DNA of 16,826 nt from RUG11462 sp036308645 (GTDB lineage: Bacteria > Bacillota > Clostridia > Oscillospirales > Acutalibacteraceae), in contig JAXJVH010000004.1 of assembly GCA_036308645.1 (NCBI GenBank), positions 1-16,826 of the forward strand. The letters run 5' to 3'. Below, one piece after another: positions 1 to 7,797 of this stretch. Numbering within the stretch: position 1 is the first letter of the stretch; each line of letters opens with the position of its first letter. The translations under genes and the position numbers were made by a program. The notes under the pieces are model-generated. The model made no database searches, had not been told where the DNA came from, and saw only the letters and a list, made by a program, of their open reading frames with translations.

Positions 1-16
1 GGCACATTGTAAAATG

Positions 17-28
17 AAGTTGAAACAA
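17..28. repeat. IS30 left terminal inverted repeat (outer part)
   Basis: AAGTTGAAACAA is an exact inverted match to 1230-1241 at the other end of the element. The inner companion block at 58-68 matches 1209-1219 inverted. Confidence 0.75.
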
Positions 29-103
29 TAAAATAAAAGTGTCCACAGTGACGATTCTGTAGTAGAATTGAGTTTGCGGAACCAATTCGAAAGGATCATC
101 ACT

Positions 104-1147
104 ATGGACAATCCAAATTGTAACACAGAACACAAGAAATATCAACACATCACATCAGAAGAACGGCACGAAATTGAGGTTCGACTTAAAGACGGCTGGA
201 CAGTTTATGCTATTGCTAAACATCTTGGCAGACCATACAATACCATCAGAAACGAAGTTGAACGAGGTACTGTATATTTGTATAACGGCAAAGTTGCGAG
301 ATATAAAGCTGATAAAGGCAAAGAAGTTTATCTCGAGCATCGCAAAAACAGCCGAAGAAATATCCGTTGTCTTGAAGTGGTAGATTTTCTTAAATATGTT
401 GAGAAGAAATTTCGTGAAGAAAGCTGGTCACTTGATGCTTGTGTAGGTTACGCAAAAGCAAATAAGCTGTATACAGACAAACAAATGGTTTGCACAAAAA
501 CGCTGTACAACTATGTTGATTTAGGGCTGCTTAATATCAGAAATATAGATTTACCCGAAAAGCTAAAGCGCAACACCAAAGGTAACCAAACCCGAGAAAA
601 TAAGCGAAATCTCGGCAACAGTATTGAACAGCGACCTGATGATGTTGATACTCGCGAAGAATTTGGTCATTGGGAGATTGACAGCGTTATCGGCAAAAAA
701 GCCGAGGGTGAATCTCAGATAATGACGATAGTTGAGCGTAAGCACCGTGAATCAATATGGCTGAAAATAAGAAATCATTCTGCTGAAGCTATAGATGAAG
801 CTCTATCCGGATTGATTGAACAATTCGGAGATAAATATAACGAAGTGTTCAAGAGCATAACCGGAGATAACGGATCAGAGTTTGCCAATCTTTCTCAGGT
901 TGAATCAAAGGGAATTTCCGTGTACTTTACCCATCCGTATTCTTCCTATGAGAAAGGAACAAATGAATGTCACAACAAAATGCTTCGCAGATTCATTCCA
1001 AAAGGAAAGAGTATAGATGACTACAGTGCTGATGATATCCTCTTCTTTGCTGACAAAATCAACAACCTGCCCAGAAAGATACTCGGATATCATACACCGG
1101 AGGAACTCTTTGAACAGGAACTCGACAGGATATACAGGGTAGTTTGA
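104..1147 (+). CDS. IS30-family transposase (DDE)
   Basis: Transposase that cuts and joins the ends of the surrounding insertion sequence. The N-terminus carries the IS30 helix-turn-helix: 'HITSEERHEIEVRLKDG' followed by 'IAKHLGRPYNTIRNEV', which binds the terminal repeats. The DDE catalytic core is visible as 'FGHWEIDSVIG' (first Asp), 'ITGDNGSEFA' (second Asp) and 'YEKGTNECHNKMLRRFIPKG' (Glu), the last a typical IS30 signature. About 347 residues is normal for the family. I chose ATG 104 because AAGGA at 91-95 lies 8 bases upstream. The frame stays open to a TTG at 68, but that start has no SD and falls in the inner left repeat. The frame is intact. Family assignment is firm; the exact IS name cannot be given without a database. 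Confidence 0.93.
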   Translation: MDNPNCNTEHKKYQHITSEERHEIEVRLKDGWTVYAIAKHLGRPYNTIRNEVERGTVYLYNGKVARYKADKGKEVYLEHRKNSRRNIRCLEVVDFLKYVEKKFREESWSLDACVGYAKANKLYTDKQMVCTKTLYNYVDLGLLNIRNIDLPEKLKRNTKGNQTRENKRNLGNSIEQRPDDVDTREEFGHWEIDSVIGKKAEGESQIMTIVERKHRESIWLKIRNHSAEAIDEALSGLIEQFGDKYNEVFKSITGDNGSEFANLSQVESKGISVYFTHPYSSYEKGTNECHNKMLRRFIPKGKSIDDYSADDILFFADKINNLPRKILGYHTPEELFEQELDRIYRVV

Positions 1148-1155
1148 GCCGCGCC

Positions 1156-1208
1156 GTCGTGAGTTTCTCTCACTCGTCGCTACGCTCCTCCCTCAAGAAA
1201 CTCACGAC
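1156..1208. repeat. Inverted repeat between transposase stop and IS right end
   Basis: GTCGTGAGTTTCT at 1156-1168 pairs perfectly with AGAAACTCACGAC at 1196-1208, giving a 13-bp stem with a 27-base pyrimidine-rich loop. It begins 9 bases after the transposase stop. It has no T-run directly after the stem, so it is not a classical terminator on the plus strand. It could still shield the element from read-through or act as a sub-terminal structure. Confidence 0.6.
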
Positions 1209-1229
1209 ATTCTACTACAAACGTTAATT

Positions 1230-1241
1230 TTGTTTCAACTT
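1230..1241. repeat. IS30 right terminal inverted repeat (outer part)
   Basis: Inverted copy of 17-28. The matching stops here, so I place the right end of the element at about 1241. The sequence outside it belongs to the DNA methyltransferase locus. Confidence 0.75.
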
Positions 1242-1250
1242 GCTATTGCA

Positions 1251-1260
1251 ATTTGCGATG
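1251..1260. repeat. 10-bp direct repeat, downstream side of methyltransferase
   Basis: ATTTGCGATG here recurs identically at 2237-2246, just upstream of the methyltransferase SD. The two copies bracket the coding region closely: this copy ends 3 bases past the stop codon. It may be a duplication scar from insertion of a one-gene cassette; chance is possible. Confidence 0.5.
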
Positions 1261-1263
1261 TAT

Positions 1264-2223
1264 TTATTTCAAGGCTTTTTTTATTTCTTCAGCGATTCTA
1301 TATATTACGGTTACTACAACGGAATTACCCGCTTGCTTGTATAATGCTCCGTTACATAGACTATCTGGTAAAATAAAATCTTCAGGAAACCCTTGTAAAT
1401 TAAAACATTCTCTTGGGGTTAGTTTTCTTATTCTGTTATCATAGGTTTTAATAATTGGCACATTATGTCCGCCCGTTCCCATATTGGCAGTAAGAGTAGG
1501 GCATAAATTGCTTTTATTCTCTCTAACATAAACTCTTCTCCACTGATAACATGTTTCTGAACTCGTTACACATTTAGATAATTCGTTATAAAAATTACAC
1601 CGTTCAGTGTAGTAATAGTTTTTATCTTTTTTTCCTTTAAAGTCAATTACATCACTTAATTTCTTTTCTAAATTAATCTTTTTAGGAAAATCAAATTTTT
1701 GCAACTGTCTTTCGTCCTTAAAGCATACGATATATATTCTTTCTCGAGTTTGAGGAATGTTGCCATAATCACATGAATTTAACACTGTCTTTTTAACATG
1801 ATATCCTAATTCATTTAATGCGTTGTAAATAACAGAAAATGTATTTCCGTTATCGTGCGTTAATAAGTTTTTTACATTTTCAAGAAAAATGACTTTTGGT
1901 TTTTTCTTTTTAATTATTCTTATTAATTCAAAGAAAAGATTACCTCTGCCTTTTTCATCATCAAATCCTTGTCTATACCCTGCTATTGAAAAGGCTTGAC
2001 ATGGAAAACCTGCTAAAAGAACATCAAAATTCGGAATATCTTTATTTTCATCTAATTCTTTTATATCACATACCTTTAGGTCTACATCAGGAAAATTAGC
2101 AGTATATGTTGTTGCGGCATTTTTATCAAACTCATTTGCGAAAATTGTTTTAAAACCTGCCATCTCAAAACCTTTGTCAATACCACCAACACCTGCAAAA
2201 AATGAAGCACAAGTCAGTTCCAT
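1264..2223 (-). CDS. DNA (cytosine-5)-methyltransferase, solitary
   Basis: Transfers a methyl group from S-adenosylmethionine to C5 of cytosine in a specific DNA target. All main C5-MTase motifs are in order: motif I 'FFAGVGGIDKGF' near residues 8-19 (SAM binding), motif IV 'AGFPCQAFS' with catalytic Cys75, motif VI 'ENV' at 115-117, motif VIII 'QTRER' at 158-162, motif IX 'RKLTPRECFNLQGFP' near 266-280, and motif X 'AGNSV' at 298-302. The variable target-recognition region lies at about 170-262; I cannot assign its target sequence. At 319 aa it is normal length for a HhaI/HpaII-type enzyme. The ATG has AGGAGG at 2229-2234. No restriction endonuclease gene is next to it, so it may be an orphan enzyme, an anti-restriction gene or a relic. 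It is A/T-rich and sits beside an IS, which suggests horizontal acquisition. Confidence 0.93.
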   Translation of the reverse strand: MELTCASFFAGVGGIDKGFEMAGFKTIFANEFDKNAATTYTANFPDVDLKVCDIKELDENKDIPNFDVLLAGFPCQAFSIAGYRQGFDDEKGRGNLFFELIRIIKKKKPKVIFLENVKNLLTHDNGNTFSVIYNALNELGYHVKKTVLNSCDYGNIPQTRERIYIVCFKDERQLQKFDFPKKINLEKKLSDVIDFKGKKDKNYYYTERCNFYNELSKCVTSSETCYQWRRVYVRENKSNLCPTLTANMGTGGHNVPIIKTYDNRIRKLTPRECFNLQGFPEDFILPDSLCNGALYKQAGNSVVVTVIYRIAEEIKKALK

Positions 2224-2236
2224 TTTATCCTCCTAT

Positions 2237-2246
2237 ATTTGCGATG
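2237..2246. repeat. 10-bp direct repeat, upstream side of methyltransferase
   Basis: Second identical copy of ATTTGCGATG (first at 1251-1260). It lies in the 5' leader of the methyltransferase gene, between the candidate promoter and the SD. Confidence 0.5.
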
Positions 2247-2269
2247 CACCACAAAATAATACTTATGTT

Positions 2270-2298
2270 ATTTTAGCAATTTTAATATAAAAAATCAA
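2270..2298 (-). promoter_or_regulatory. Candidate sigma-A promoter for the methyltransferase
   Basis: Read on the minus strand, TTGATT (2298-2293) and TAAAAT (2275-2270) are separated by 17 bases. The box lies about 47 bases upstream of the ATG and outside the segment bounded by the 10-bp repeats. It is divergent from the coaX promoter, with only about 18 bases between the two -35 boxes. Confidence 0.5.
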
Positions 2299-2316
2299 CC
2301 TCAAATAACAAAAAAC

Positions 2317-2344
2317 TTTACATTTTAAAAATAAATGTTATAAT
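2317..2344 (+). promoter_or_regulatory. Candidate sigma-A promoter for the coaX operon
   Basis: TTTACA (2317-2322) and a perfect TATAAT (2339-2344) with a 16-base spacer. Transcription would start near 2351, leaving a short leader of about 28 bases that has no room for a riboswitch. Confidence 0.65.
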
Positions 2345-2378
2345 AATTATGAATTTTTAAGAAAGGAGGAAGTTTGAA

Positions 2379-3146
2379 GTGTTATTAGTAGTCGATATTG
2401 GTAATACAAACATCACGCTCGGAGTCTTTGACGGTGATGAAGGCAAGATGATTGCAAGAATGGCGACGGAGAAAACAAAAACCGCTGACCAATATGCAGT
2501 TGAACTTGTAAATGTTCTGGGTATTTACGGTATAAGCCGCAGTGATTTGGACGGATGTATTGTTTCCAGTGTTGTACCGTCTTTAACAAACGCTTTTAAA
2601 AAAGCCTGTGATTTAATAAAAATCGAAAAGACGCTTTTTGTAGGACCGGGAGTTAAAACAGGACTTGATATTAAAATTGACAACCCTGCTCAACTCGGCG
2701 CTGATTTGGTAGTAGGCGCTGTTGCGGCAACAAAACTTTATTCAATGCCCTGCGTTATTTTGGACCTCGGAACCGCTACGACAATCAGCGTTCTTGACAA
2801 AAACGGCTCGTTTTTAGGCGGCCCGATTTGTGCGGGCATCGGTATTTCGCTTGAAGCACTTACTTCCAGAACAGCGCAACTCCCCGGCATTTCTTTGGAA
2901 ACGCCTAAATCGGTTATCGGTAAAAACTCTATCGACAGTATGAAAGCCGGACTGGTTATCGGCTCTGCCTGTATGATAGACGGACTTATCGAGCGGATTG
3001 AAAACGAACTCGGGGAAAAAGCCACCATTGTGGCTACGGGCGGATTAGCCTCGGAAGTCGTTAAAAACTGCAAAAGAGATATTGTTATTAACGACAATCT
3101 TTTGCTTGACGGCTTAAAAATTATTTACGATAAAAATGTAAAGTAA
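2379..3146 (+). CDS. coaX: Type III pantothenate kinase
   Basis: Phosphorylates pantothenate to 4'-phosphopantothenate with ATP, the first committed step of coenzyme A synthesis, in the cytoplasm. It is an ASKHA-fold protein: 'DIGNTNITLGVF' at 6-17 is the N-terminal phosphate-binding motif with Asp6, 'GAD' at 107-109 holds the probable catalytic Asp109, and 'DLGTATT' at 129-135 and 'ATGGLASEV' near the C-terminus complete the nucleotide site. Residue 110 is Leu where many CoaX have Arg (GADR). At 255 aa it is typical. It uses a GTG start with AAAGGAGGA at 2362-2370. First gene of a three-gene unit with an ECF S component and an M24 peptidase. Type III enzymes are not inhibited by CoA, a family property not visible here. 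Confidence 0.95.
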   Translation: MLLVVDIGNTNITLGVFDGDEGKMIARMATEKTKTADQYAVELVNVLGIYGISRSDLDGCIVSSVVPSLTNAFKKACDLIKIEKTLFVGPGVKTGLDIKIDNPAQLGADLVVGAVAATKLYSMPCVILDLGTATTISVLDKNGSFLGGPICAGIGISLEALTSRTAQLPGISLETPKSVIGKNSIDSMKAGLVIGSACMIDGLIERIENELGEKATIVATGGLASEVVKNCKRDIVINDNLLLDGLKIIYDKNVK

Positions 3147-3211
3147 AAAAACAAAAAATCTAAAAGAATTGCATCGGTAAACCCGAGTAATATCAGGAGG
3201 AAAATTTAATT

Positions 3212-3820
3212 ATGGCAACAAAAAGAAATAATGAAGCAGTTTATAAACTCGTTATCACAGCAATTTTTATGGCGCTTACCGCATTTTTGCAGTTATTCGC
3301 AAGTTCCTTTACAATAGGAACGGTTAGTTTTTCGGTAGTACTTATTCCTATTGTTATTTGCGGAATTTTGGCAGGACCTTTAAGCGGTGCGCTCTGCGGT
3401 CTTACGTTCGGCGTTATCACAATGATCGGCGGTTTAACGGGCGGCGATATTTTCACCGCAACGCTTATGCAGTCGGGTACTAAAGGATTTATTATTACAA
3501 CTCTTATATGTCTTGTGAAAGCAACTGCCGCAGGTCTTTTATCTGCACTTGTTTATAAAGCGCTTAAAAATAAAAACAATTTTTGGGCAGTAGTTTGCGC
3601 TTCTGCTACCGCACCGATTGCAAACACAGGTTTATTTATTCTCGGCGCTCTTACTTTGTCCGACGTTTTATCAGCGGCTTTTACAAACGGCGCTTCGGTT
3701 ATCTACTTCCTTGTAATCGGTTGTGCAGGTATTAACTTCATTATTGAATTTTTAGTAAATCTTATTTTTGCGCCTGCTGTTTATCAACTTATAAAGGCAG
3801 TCGGAAAGGGTAAAATATAA
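3212..3820 (+). CDS. ECF transporter substrate-binding (S) component, probably for pantothenate
   Basis: Integral membrane protein of 202 aa that would bind a vitamin and work with the shared EcfA/A'/T module encoded elsewhere. It is almost wholly hydrophobic. About six membrane segments can be read: near residues 10-30, 35-55, 57-75, 90-115, 123-150 and 160-195. The small-residue-rich Gly/Ala stretch at 47-80 is typical of S components. It follows coaX by 65 bases with AGGAGG at 3195-3200. Co-transcription with pantothenate kinase is the only evidence for the substrate; a PanT-like role is inference, and riboflavin or another vitamin is not excluded. No ATPase or T component is nearby. The 65-base gap to coaX shows only a weak 4-bp hairpin. 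Confidence 0.8.
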   Translation: MATKRNNEAVYKLVITAIFMALTAFLQLFASSFTIGTVSFSVVLIPIVICGILAGPLSGALCGLTFGVITMIGGLTGGDIFTATLMQSGTKGFIITTLICLVKATAAGLLSALVYKALKNKNNFWAVVCASATAPIANTGLFILGALTLSDVLSAAFTNGASVIYFLVIGCAGINFIIEFLVNLIFAPAVYQLIKAVGKGKI

Positions 3821-3825
3821 ATAAT

Positions 3826-4890
3826 ATGAAAAACATTTCATCTTTACAACAAAGACTATCTTCGGATAGTCTTTGTTTGATACAAAATCCGCTTAATCTT
3901 CGCTATTTTACGGGAACGGATATTGATACGGGGTATCTTTTAGTATCAAACAGAAACGCTTATTTTATAACTGATTTTAGGTATATCGAATCGGCTGAAA
4001 ATTTCTTTAAAGACAGTTATGTAAAGGTTGTTTTGCAAGACAACGCTCAAAAACAAATTGAAGAAATTTACGACCGGGAAAAATGCGAAAAACTTTTGGT
4101 TGAAACAGAATATCAAACCGTTTCAAGGCTTGAGTTTTTTAAAAAAATTTGCGAAAATACAGTTACAGACAAAACTCTTGACAATATTATTTCCGATTTA
4201 AGAATAATAAAATCAGATTATGAACTTTCGCAAATCGCAAAAGCGCAGAAAATCACCGACAAAGCCTTTGAGCATATTTTAGATTTTATCAAAGTCGGTG
4301 TAAAAGAGCGTGATATTGCGCTCGAAATCGAGTTTTTTATGCGTAAAAACGGCGCAGATGGCGTGTCGTTTGACCTTATTACGATTTCGGGTAAAAACAC
4401 CTCTTTGCCACACGGAATACCATCGGAAAAGCAAATTCAAAACGGCGACTTTGTAACAATGGATATCGGCTGCAAGGTAAACGGCTACTGCTCGGATATG
4501 ACGAGGACGGTGGCTGTAGGTTATGCGACAGATGAAATGAAAAAGGTTTATAACACCGTTTTAACGGCGCAAAAGAAAGCGCTCGAAACCGTAAAAAGCG
4601 GTACTTACGCAAGCGAGGTTGACAAAGCCGCAAGAGATTATATTTACGCAAACGGATACGAGGGTTGTTTCGGTCATGCAACAGGTCACGGAGTAGGTCT
4701 TTTTATTCACGAATCGCCTACTGTTTCGACGGTAAGCAAAGCGGTTTTGAAGCCGAATATGGTTATCACCGTTGAACCGGGAATTTATTTAAAAGATAAA
4801 TTCGGCGTAAGAATTGAAGATATGGCGGCGGTAAAAGAAAACGGTTGTTTAAACTTTACCAAAAGTCCTAAAGAATTGATTATTGTTTAA
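3826..4890 (+). CDS. M24B metallopeptidase (Xaa-Pro aminopeptidase/dipeptidase type)
   Basis: Cytosolic pita-bread metallopeptidase predicted to remove N-terminal residues before proline or to split Xaa-Pro dipeptides. An N-terminal creatinase-like domain (about 5-125, with 'NPLNLRYFTG') precedes the catalytic domain. All five dinuclear-metal ligands are present: Asp213 (MDIGC), Asp224 (SDMTRT), His288 (GHATGHGVG), Glu317 (VEPGIY) and Glu331 (RIEDM). At 354 aa it is a normal length. The start lies 5 bases after the previous stop. The nearest SD-like bases (AAGGG, 3806-3810) are 15 bases away, so translation is probably coupled to the upstream gene. Codons 8-17 contain a 12-bp UUCG-capped hairpin (separate entry). 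The exact enzyme name cannot be settled from sequence; the family is secure. Confidence 0.92.
   Translation: MKNISSLQQRLSSDSLCLIQNPLNLRYFTGTDIDTGYLLVSNRNAYFITDFRYIESAENFFKDSYVKVVLQDNAQKQIEEIYDREKCEKLLVETEYQTVSRLEFFKKICENTVTDKTLDNIISDLRIIKSDYELSQIAKAQKITDKAFEHILDFIKVGVKERDIALEIEFFMRKNGADGVSFDLITISGKNTSLPHGIPSEKQIQNGDFVTMDIGCKVNGYCSDMTRTVAVGYATDEMKKVYNTVLTAQKKALETVKSGTYASEVDKAARDYIYANGYEGCFGHATGHGVGLFIHESPTVSTVSKAVLKPNMVITVEPGIYLKDKFGVRIEDMAAVKENGCLNFTKSPKELIIV
3849..3876 (+). promoter_or_regulatory. 12-bp hairpin with TTCG tetraloop inside the peptidase start region
   Basis: ACAAAGACTATC (3849-3860), TTCG (3861-3864), GATAGTCTTTGT (3865-3876): a perfect 12-bp stem closed C-G around the very stable UUCG tetraloop. 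It begins 23 bases after the first base of the start codon, with the sequence TTGA following rather than a long T-run. The position could lower expression of this gene relative to the two upstream genes, or protect a processed mRNA end. Function is inference. Confidence 0.55.
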
Positions 4891-4921
4891 ACATAATTGA
4901 TTGATAAATAAAAGTAAACTT

Positions 4922-4955
4922 ACGGGCGGTTGTTTTTCATACCGCCTGTTTTTTT
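4922..4955 (+). terminator. Intrinsic terminator of the coaX-ECF-peptidase operon
   Basis: ACGGGCGGT (4922-4930) pairs with ACCGCCTGT (4941-4949), one pair being G-T wobble, around a 10-base loop. A run of T follows to 4955. It lies 32 bases after the peptidase stop. Confidence 0.85.
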
Positions 4956-5027
4956 AGAATGTAAAATGTCTGTTAAAACCCATAAAAAACGCCTTTTAAA
5001 ATCCTTTTAAAAACCTGTGAAAAAAGG

Positions 5028-5056
5028 TTGAAATTTATTATAAACAGCGGTATAAT
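5028..5056 (+). promoter_or_regulatory. Sigma-A promoter of the metG operon
   Basis: TTGAAA (5028-5033), a 17-base spacer and TATAAT (5051-5056). The leader to metG is only about 30 bases, so there is no T-box or S-box. Just upstream, CCTTTTAAAA occurs twice (4992-5001 and 5003-5012), giving an A/T-rich stretch that could act as an UP element. Confidence 0.75.
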
Positions 5057-5093
5057 AAAATGAATAGATTTTTAATTTAAGGAGTACAAAAAA

Positions 5094-7037
5094 ATGCAGA
5101 AGAAATTTTATATTACGACTCCGATATATTACCCATCGGGTAATCCTCATATCGGCCATTGCTACACAACCGTTGCTTGCGATTCAATCGCTCGCTACAA
5201 ACGAATGCAGGGCTACGATGTAATGTTTTTGACAGGTACGGACGAACACGGTCAGAAAATCGAGGAAAAAGCAAAAGAAAAAGGCATTACTCCGAAACAG
5301 TATGTTGATGAAATTGTTGAAACTTTCAAAAAACTGTGGAGTTATATGAATATCAGTTACGACAGATATATCCGCACAACTGATGATTACCACGTTGAAA
5401 CGGTTCAAAAGATTTTTAAAGAACTTTATGACCGCGGTTATATCTACAAAGGCGAGTATTCGGGTAAATACTGCACACCTTGTGAGTCTTTCTGGACAGA
5501 GAGCCAGTTGGTCGACGGAAAATGCCCCGAATGCGGCAGAGAAGTAGTTGAGGCTAAAGAAGAGGCTTATTTCTTTAAAATGTCGCCTTTTGCCGACCGC
5601 ATCGAAAAATTGCTGACCGAAACCGATTATTTACAACCGAAAACAAGAGCGATTGAGTTGGTTAACAACTTTATAAAACCCGGCCTTGAGGATTTGTGCG
5701 TTTCACGAACCTCTTTTAAATGGGGTATTCCCGTAACCTTTGACGAAAAGCACGTGGTTTACGTTTGGATTGACGCTCTTTCAAACTATATTTCGGCACT
5801 CGGTTATTTGAATGACGCTTACAATGATTATGATAAATTCTGGCCTGCCGATGTTCACATGGTTGCAAAAGATATTCAGCGTTTTCACGCTATCATCTGG
5901 CCGGCAATGCTTATGGCGCTTGATTTGCCGTTGCCGAAACATCTCGCCGTTCATGGCTGGATTACTTTTAACGGTCAGAAAATGTCTAAATCAATCGGTA
6001 ATGTTGTCGACCCGTTTGTTTTGGGCGAACGCTACGGCGCAGACGCTATCCGCTATCACATTCTTCGTGAAATGGCGCTCGGCGCTGACAGTTCATTTTC
6101 AAATGAAATTATGATTAACCGCATAAATACCGACCTTGCCAACGGACTCGGAAATCTTGTTTCACGTACCGTTGCAATGGTTGAAAAATATTTCGGCGGT
6201 ACTTTGCCGCAAGACAAACTTTCGGGCGAATTTGATGATGAATTAATTGAAATTTGTACCGCTTTGCGTGAAAAATGCGATGATTATATTGATAAAACGC
6301 AGATTAATAATGTGCTTATCGAGATTTTTAAGGTTGTTTCACGCGCTAACAAATATATTGATGAAACTGCGCCTTGGGTACTTGCAAAAGATGAAAGCAA
6401 CAAGCCGCGACTTGCACAGGTGCTTTACAATCTTTTAGAGGCAATTCGTATTGTCGCTACCCTGCTCAATCCTTTTATGCCGTCAACAATGCCTAAAGTT
6501 TTTGAACAGATAGGTGCGACCGACGCTGATGTAACCTATGAAAACGCAGGAAAATTCGGCGTTTTACCTGTTACGGTTACAGTTCATAAAGGCGAAGTCC
6601 TTTTCCCGAGAATTGACGCCGAAAAAGAAATTGAAGAATTAAATGCAATTATCGAAAAGCAGGTTGCAAACGCTCAAAAAGAACAGGAAAAACATAAAAC
6701 GCTCGCATTTTTAGATGAAATCACAATTGACGAGTTTGCCAAAATCGACCTTCGTGTTGCAAAAGTGCTTGAATGTGAACCTGTAAAACGTGCTAAAAAA
6801 CTTTTAAAACTCACTCTTGACGACGGAAGCGGTAAAAACCGAATTGTAGCGTCGGGTATTGCACAGTATTATACGCCCGATGATTTAATCGGTAAAAACG
6901 TAATCGTTGTTGCTAACTTAAAACCGGCTACTTTGTGCGGTGTTGAAAGTTGCGGTATGATACTTGCCGCCGATACTGACGACGGAGTTAAGGTTATCTT
7001 CCCCGAGGGAATGAAACCCGGTGATAAAATAAGATGA
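5094..7037 (+). CDS. metG: Methionyl-tRNA synthetase
   Basis: Charges tRNA-Met with methionine in the cytoplasm; essential class I synthetase. It shows 'PHIGH' at 18-22 and 'KMSKS' at 296-300 (ATP binding). A four-cysteine zinc knuckle (CTPC ... CPEC) lies near residues 127-150. An alpha-helical anticodon domain follows, and a C-terminal OB-fold tRNA-binding domain (EMAP-II/Trbp111 type) covers about 545-647, starting at 'ITIDEFAKIDLRVAKV'. At 647 aa it matches the long form with the dimerising C-terminal domain. ATG has AAGGAG at 5079-5084. First gene of its unit; its stop overlaps the tatD start by 4 bases (ATGA). The metG-tatD pairing is common in Firmicutes. Confidence 0.97.
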   Translation: MQKKFYITTPIYYPSGNPHIGHCYTTVACDSIARYKRMQGYDVMFLTGTDEHGQKIEEKAKEKGITPKQYVDEIVETFKKLWSYMNISYDRYIRTTDDYHVETVQKIFKELYDRGYIYKGEYSGKYCTPCESFWTESQLVDGKCPECGREVVEAKEEAYFFKMSPFADRIEKLLTETDYLQPKTRAIELVNNFIKPGLEDLCVSRTSFKWGIPVTFDEKHVVYVWIDALSNYISALGYLNDAYNDYDKFWPADVHMVAKDIQRFHAIIWPAMLMALDLPLPKHLAVHGWITFNGQKMSKSIGNVVDPFVLGERYGADAIRYHILREMALGADSSFSNEIMINRINTDLANGLGNLVSRTVAMVEKYFGGTLPQDKLSGEFDDELIEICTALREKCDDYIDKTQINNVLIEIFKVVSRANKYIDETAPWVLAKDESNKPRLAQVLYNLLEAIRIVATLLNPFMPSTMPKVFEQIGATDADVTYENAGKFGVLPVTVTVHKGEVLFPRIDAEKEIEELNAIIEKQVANAQKEQEKHKTLAFLDEITIDEFAKIDLRVAKVLECEPVKRAKKLLKLTLDDGSGKNRIVASGIAQYYTPDDLIGKNVIVVANLKPATLCGVESCGMILAADTDDGVKVIFPEGMKPGDKIR

Positions 7038-7786
7038 TAATTGACACACATGCACATTACGACGACAAGCAGTTTGACGGTGATTTGAAAGAACTGCTTG
7101 ATGAAATGCAACAAAACGGCGTTGAAAAAATAATAACCTGCGGAGTAAACCTTAAAAACAGTGAAGAGGTTTTAAAACTTTGCGAAAAATACGATATGTT
7201 GTATGCGGCTGTCGGAATTTATCCGCACGAAACAAGAGGGCAAAATTTTGACCGCCCTCTGTTAGAAAAACTGGCAGGACATAAAAAGACGGTCGCTATC
7301 GGTGAAATTGGTCTTGACTATTATTATGACGATTCACCGCGTGAAACGCAGATTGATATTTTGTGCAAACAACTGGAAGTTGCAAATGAACTGTGCTTAC
7401 CCGTTACATTTCACGACAGAGAAGCGCACGCAGATTCTTTGGAATTGCTTAAAAAATATAAACCCCAAGGCGTTGTCCATTGTTTTTCGGGTTCTAAAGA
7501 AATGGCAAAGGAAATAGTTAAATTGGGTATGTATATCGGCGTAGGCGGAGCACTGACTTTTAAAAATGCGCGGGTTTTACCCGAAGTGGTAAAAGAAATT
7601 CCGCTTACAAGCATTGTACTTGAAACCGACGCACCTTATATGAGCCCTGTGCCGTACAGAGGCAAACGCAACCGCTCGGATTATATTATAAATATTGCCG
7701 AAAAAGTTGCCGAACTAAAAGGCATATCCGCAGACGAAGTTTTGCGTATAACAAATCAAAACGCTGTAGAGATTTTTAAGTTTTAA
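7034..7786 (+). CDS. tatD: TatD-family metal-dependent hydrolase (DNase)
   Basis: Amidohydrolase-fold enzyme; family members act as Mg-dependent 3'-5' exonucleases on single-stranded DNA/RNA or in DNA repair. All metal ligands are visible: His6 and His8 (DTHAH), Glu91 (GEIGLDYY), His127 (TFHDRE), His149 (VVHCFSG) and Asp199 (ETDAPY). At 250 aa it is typical. The ATG overlaps the metG stop (ATGATAA), which points to translational coupling. Its own stop overlaps the SD of the next gene. The exact physiological substrate is not deducible. In Firmicutes this gene is often called yabD. Confidence 0.94.
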   Translation: MIIDTHAHYDDKQFDGDLKELLDEMQQNGVEKIITCGVNLKNSEEVLKLCEKYDMLYAAVGIYPHETRGQNFDRPLLEKLAGHKKTVAIGEIGLDYYYDDSPRETQIDILCKQLEVANELCLPVTFHDREAHADSLELLKKYKPQGVVHCFSGSKEMAKEIVKLGMYIGVGGALTFKNARVLPEVVKEIPLTSIVLETDAPYMSPVPYRGKRNRSDYIINIAEKVAELKGISADEVLRITNQNAVEIFKF

Positions 7787-7797
7787 AGGAGTTTGGA

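Larger units (their letters stand above)
17..1241 (+). mobile_element. IS30-family insertion sequence, apparently complete
   Basis: One IS30-type transposase gene is enclosed by inverted terminal sequences. The 12 bases AAGTTGAAACAA at 17-28 recur inverted at 1230-1241. A second inner match, TGTAGTAGAAT at 58-68, recurs inverted at 1209-1219. The left end carries about 19 extra bases between the outer and inner blocks. Between the transposase stop and the right end is a 13-bp perfect inverted repeat (1156-1168 with 1196-1208). The outer limits are estimated from where the matching stops. No convincing target duplication can be read, partly because only 16 bases of left flank are in the window. 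The transposase is open throughout, so the element may still be active. Confidence 0.85.

Noticed and set aside
2485..2720. Leu110 in place of the common Arg in the CoaX 'GADR' motif as a sign of inactivity
   Set aside because: The catalytic Asp and all nucleotide motifs are intact, and this position varies among family members, so I do not treat it as a defect.
3172..3187. Possible regulatory hairpin between coaX and the ECF gene
   Set aside because: Only a 4-bp stem (TCGG/CCGA) with no further structure; could easily be chance.
5057..5093. Possible T-box or SAM riboswitch before metG
   Set aside because: The promoter leaves a leader of only about 30 bases, far too short for either.
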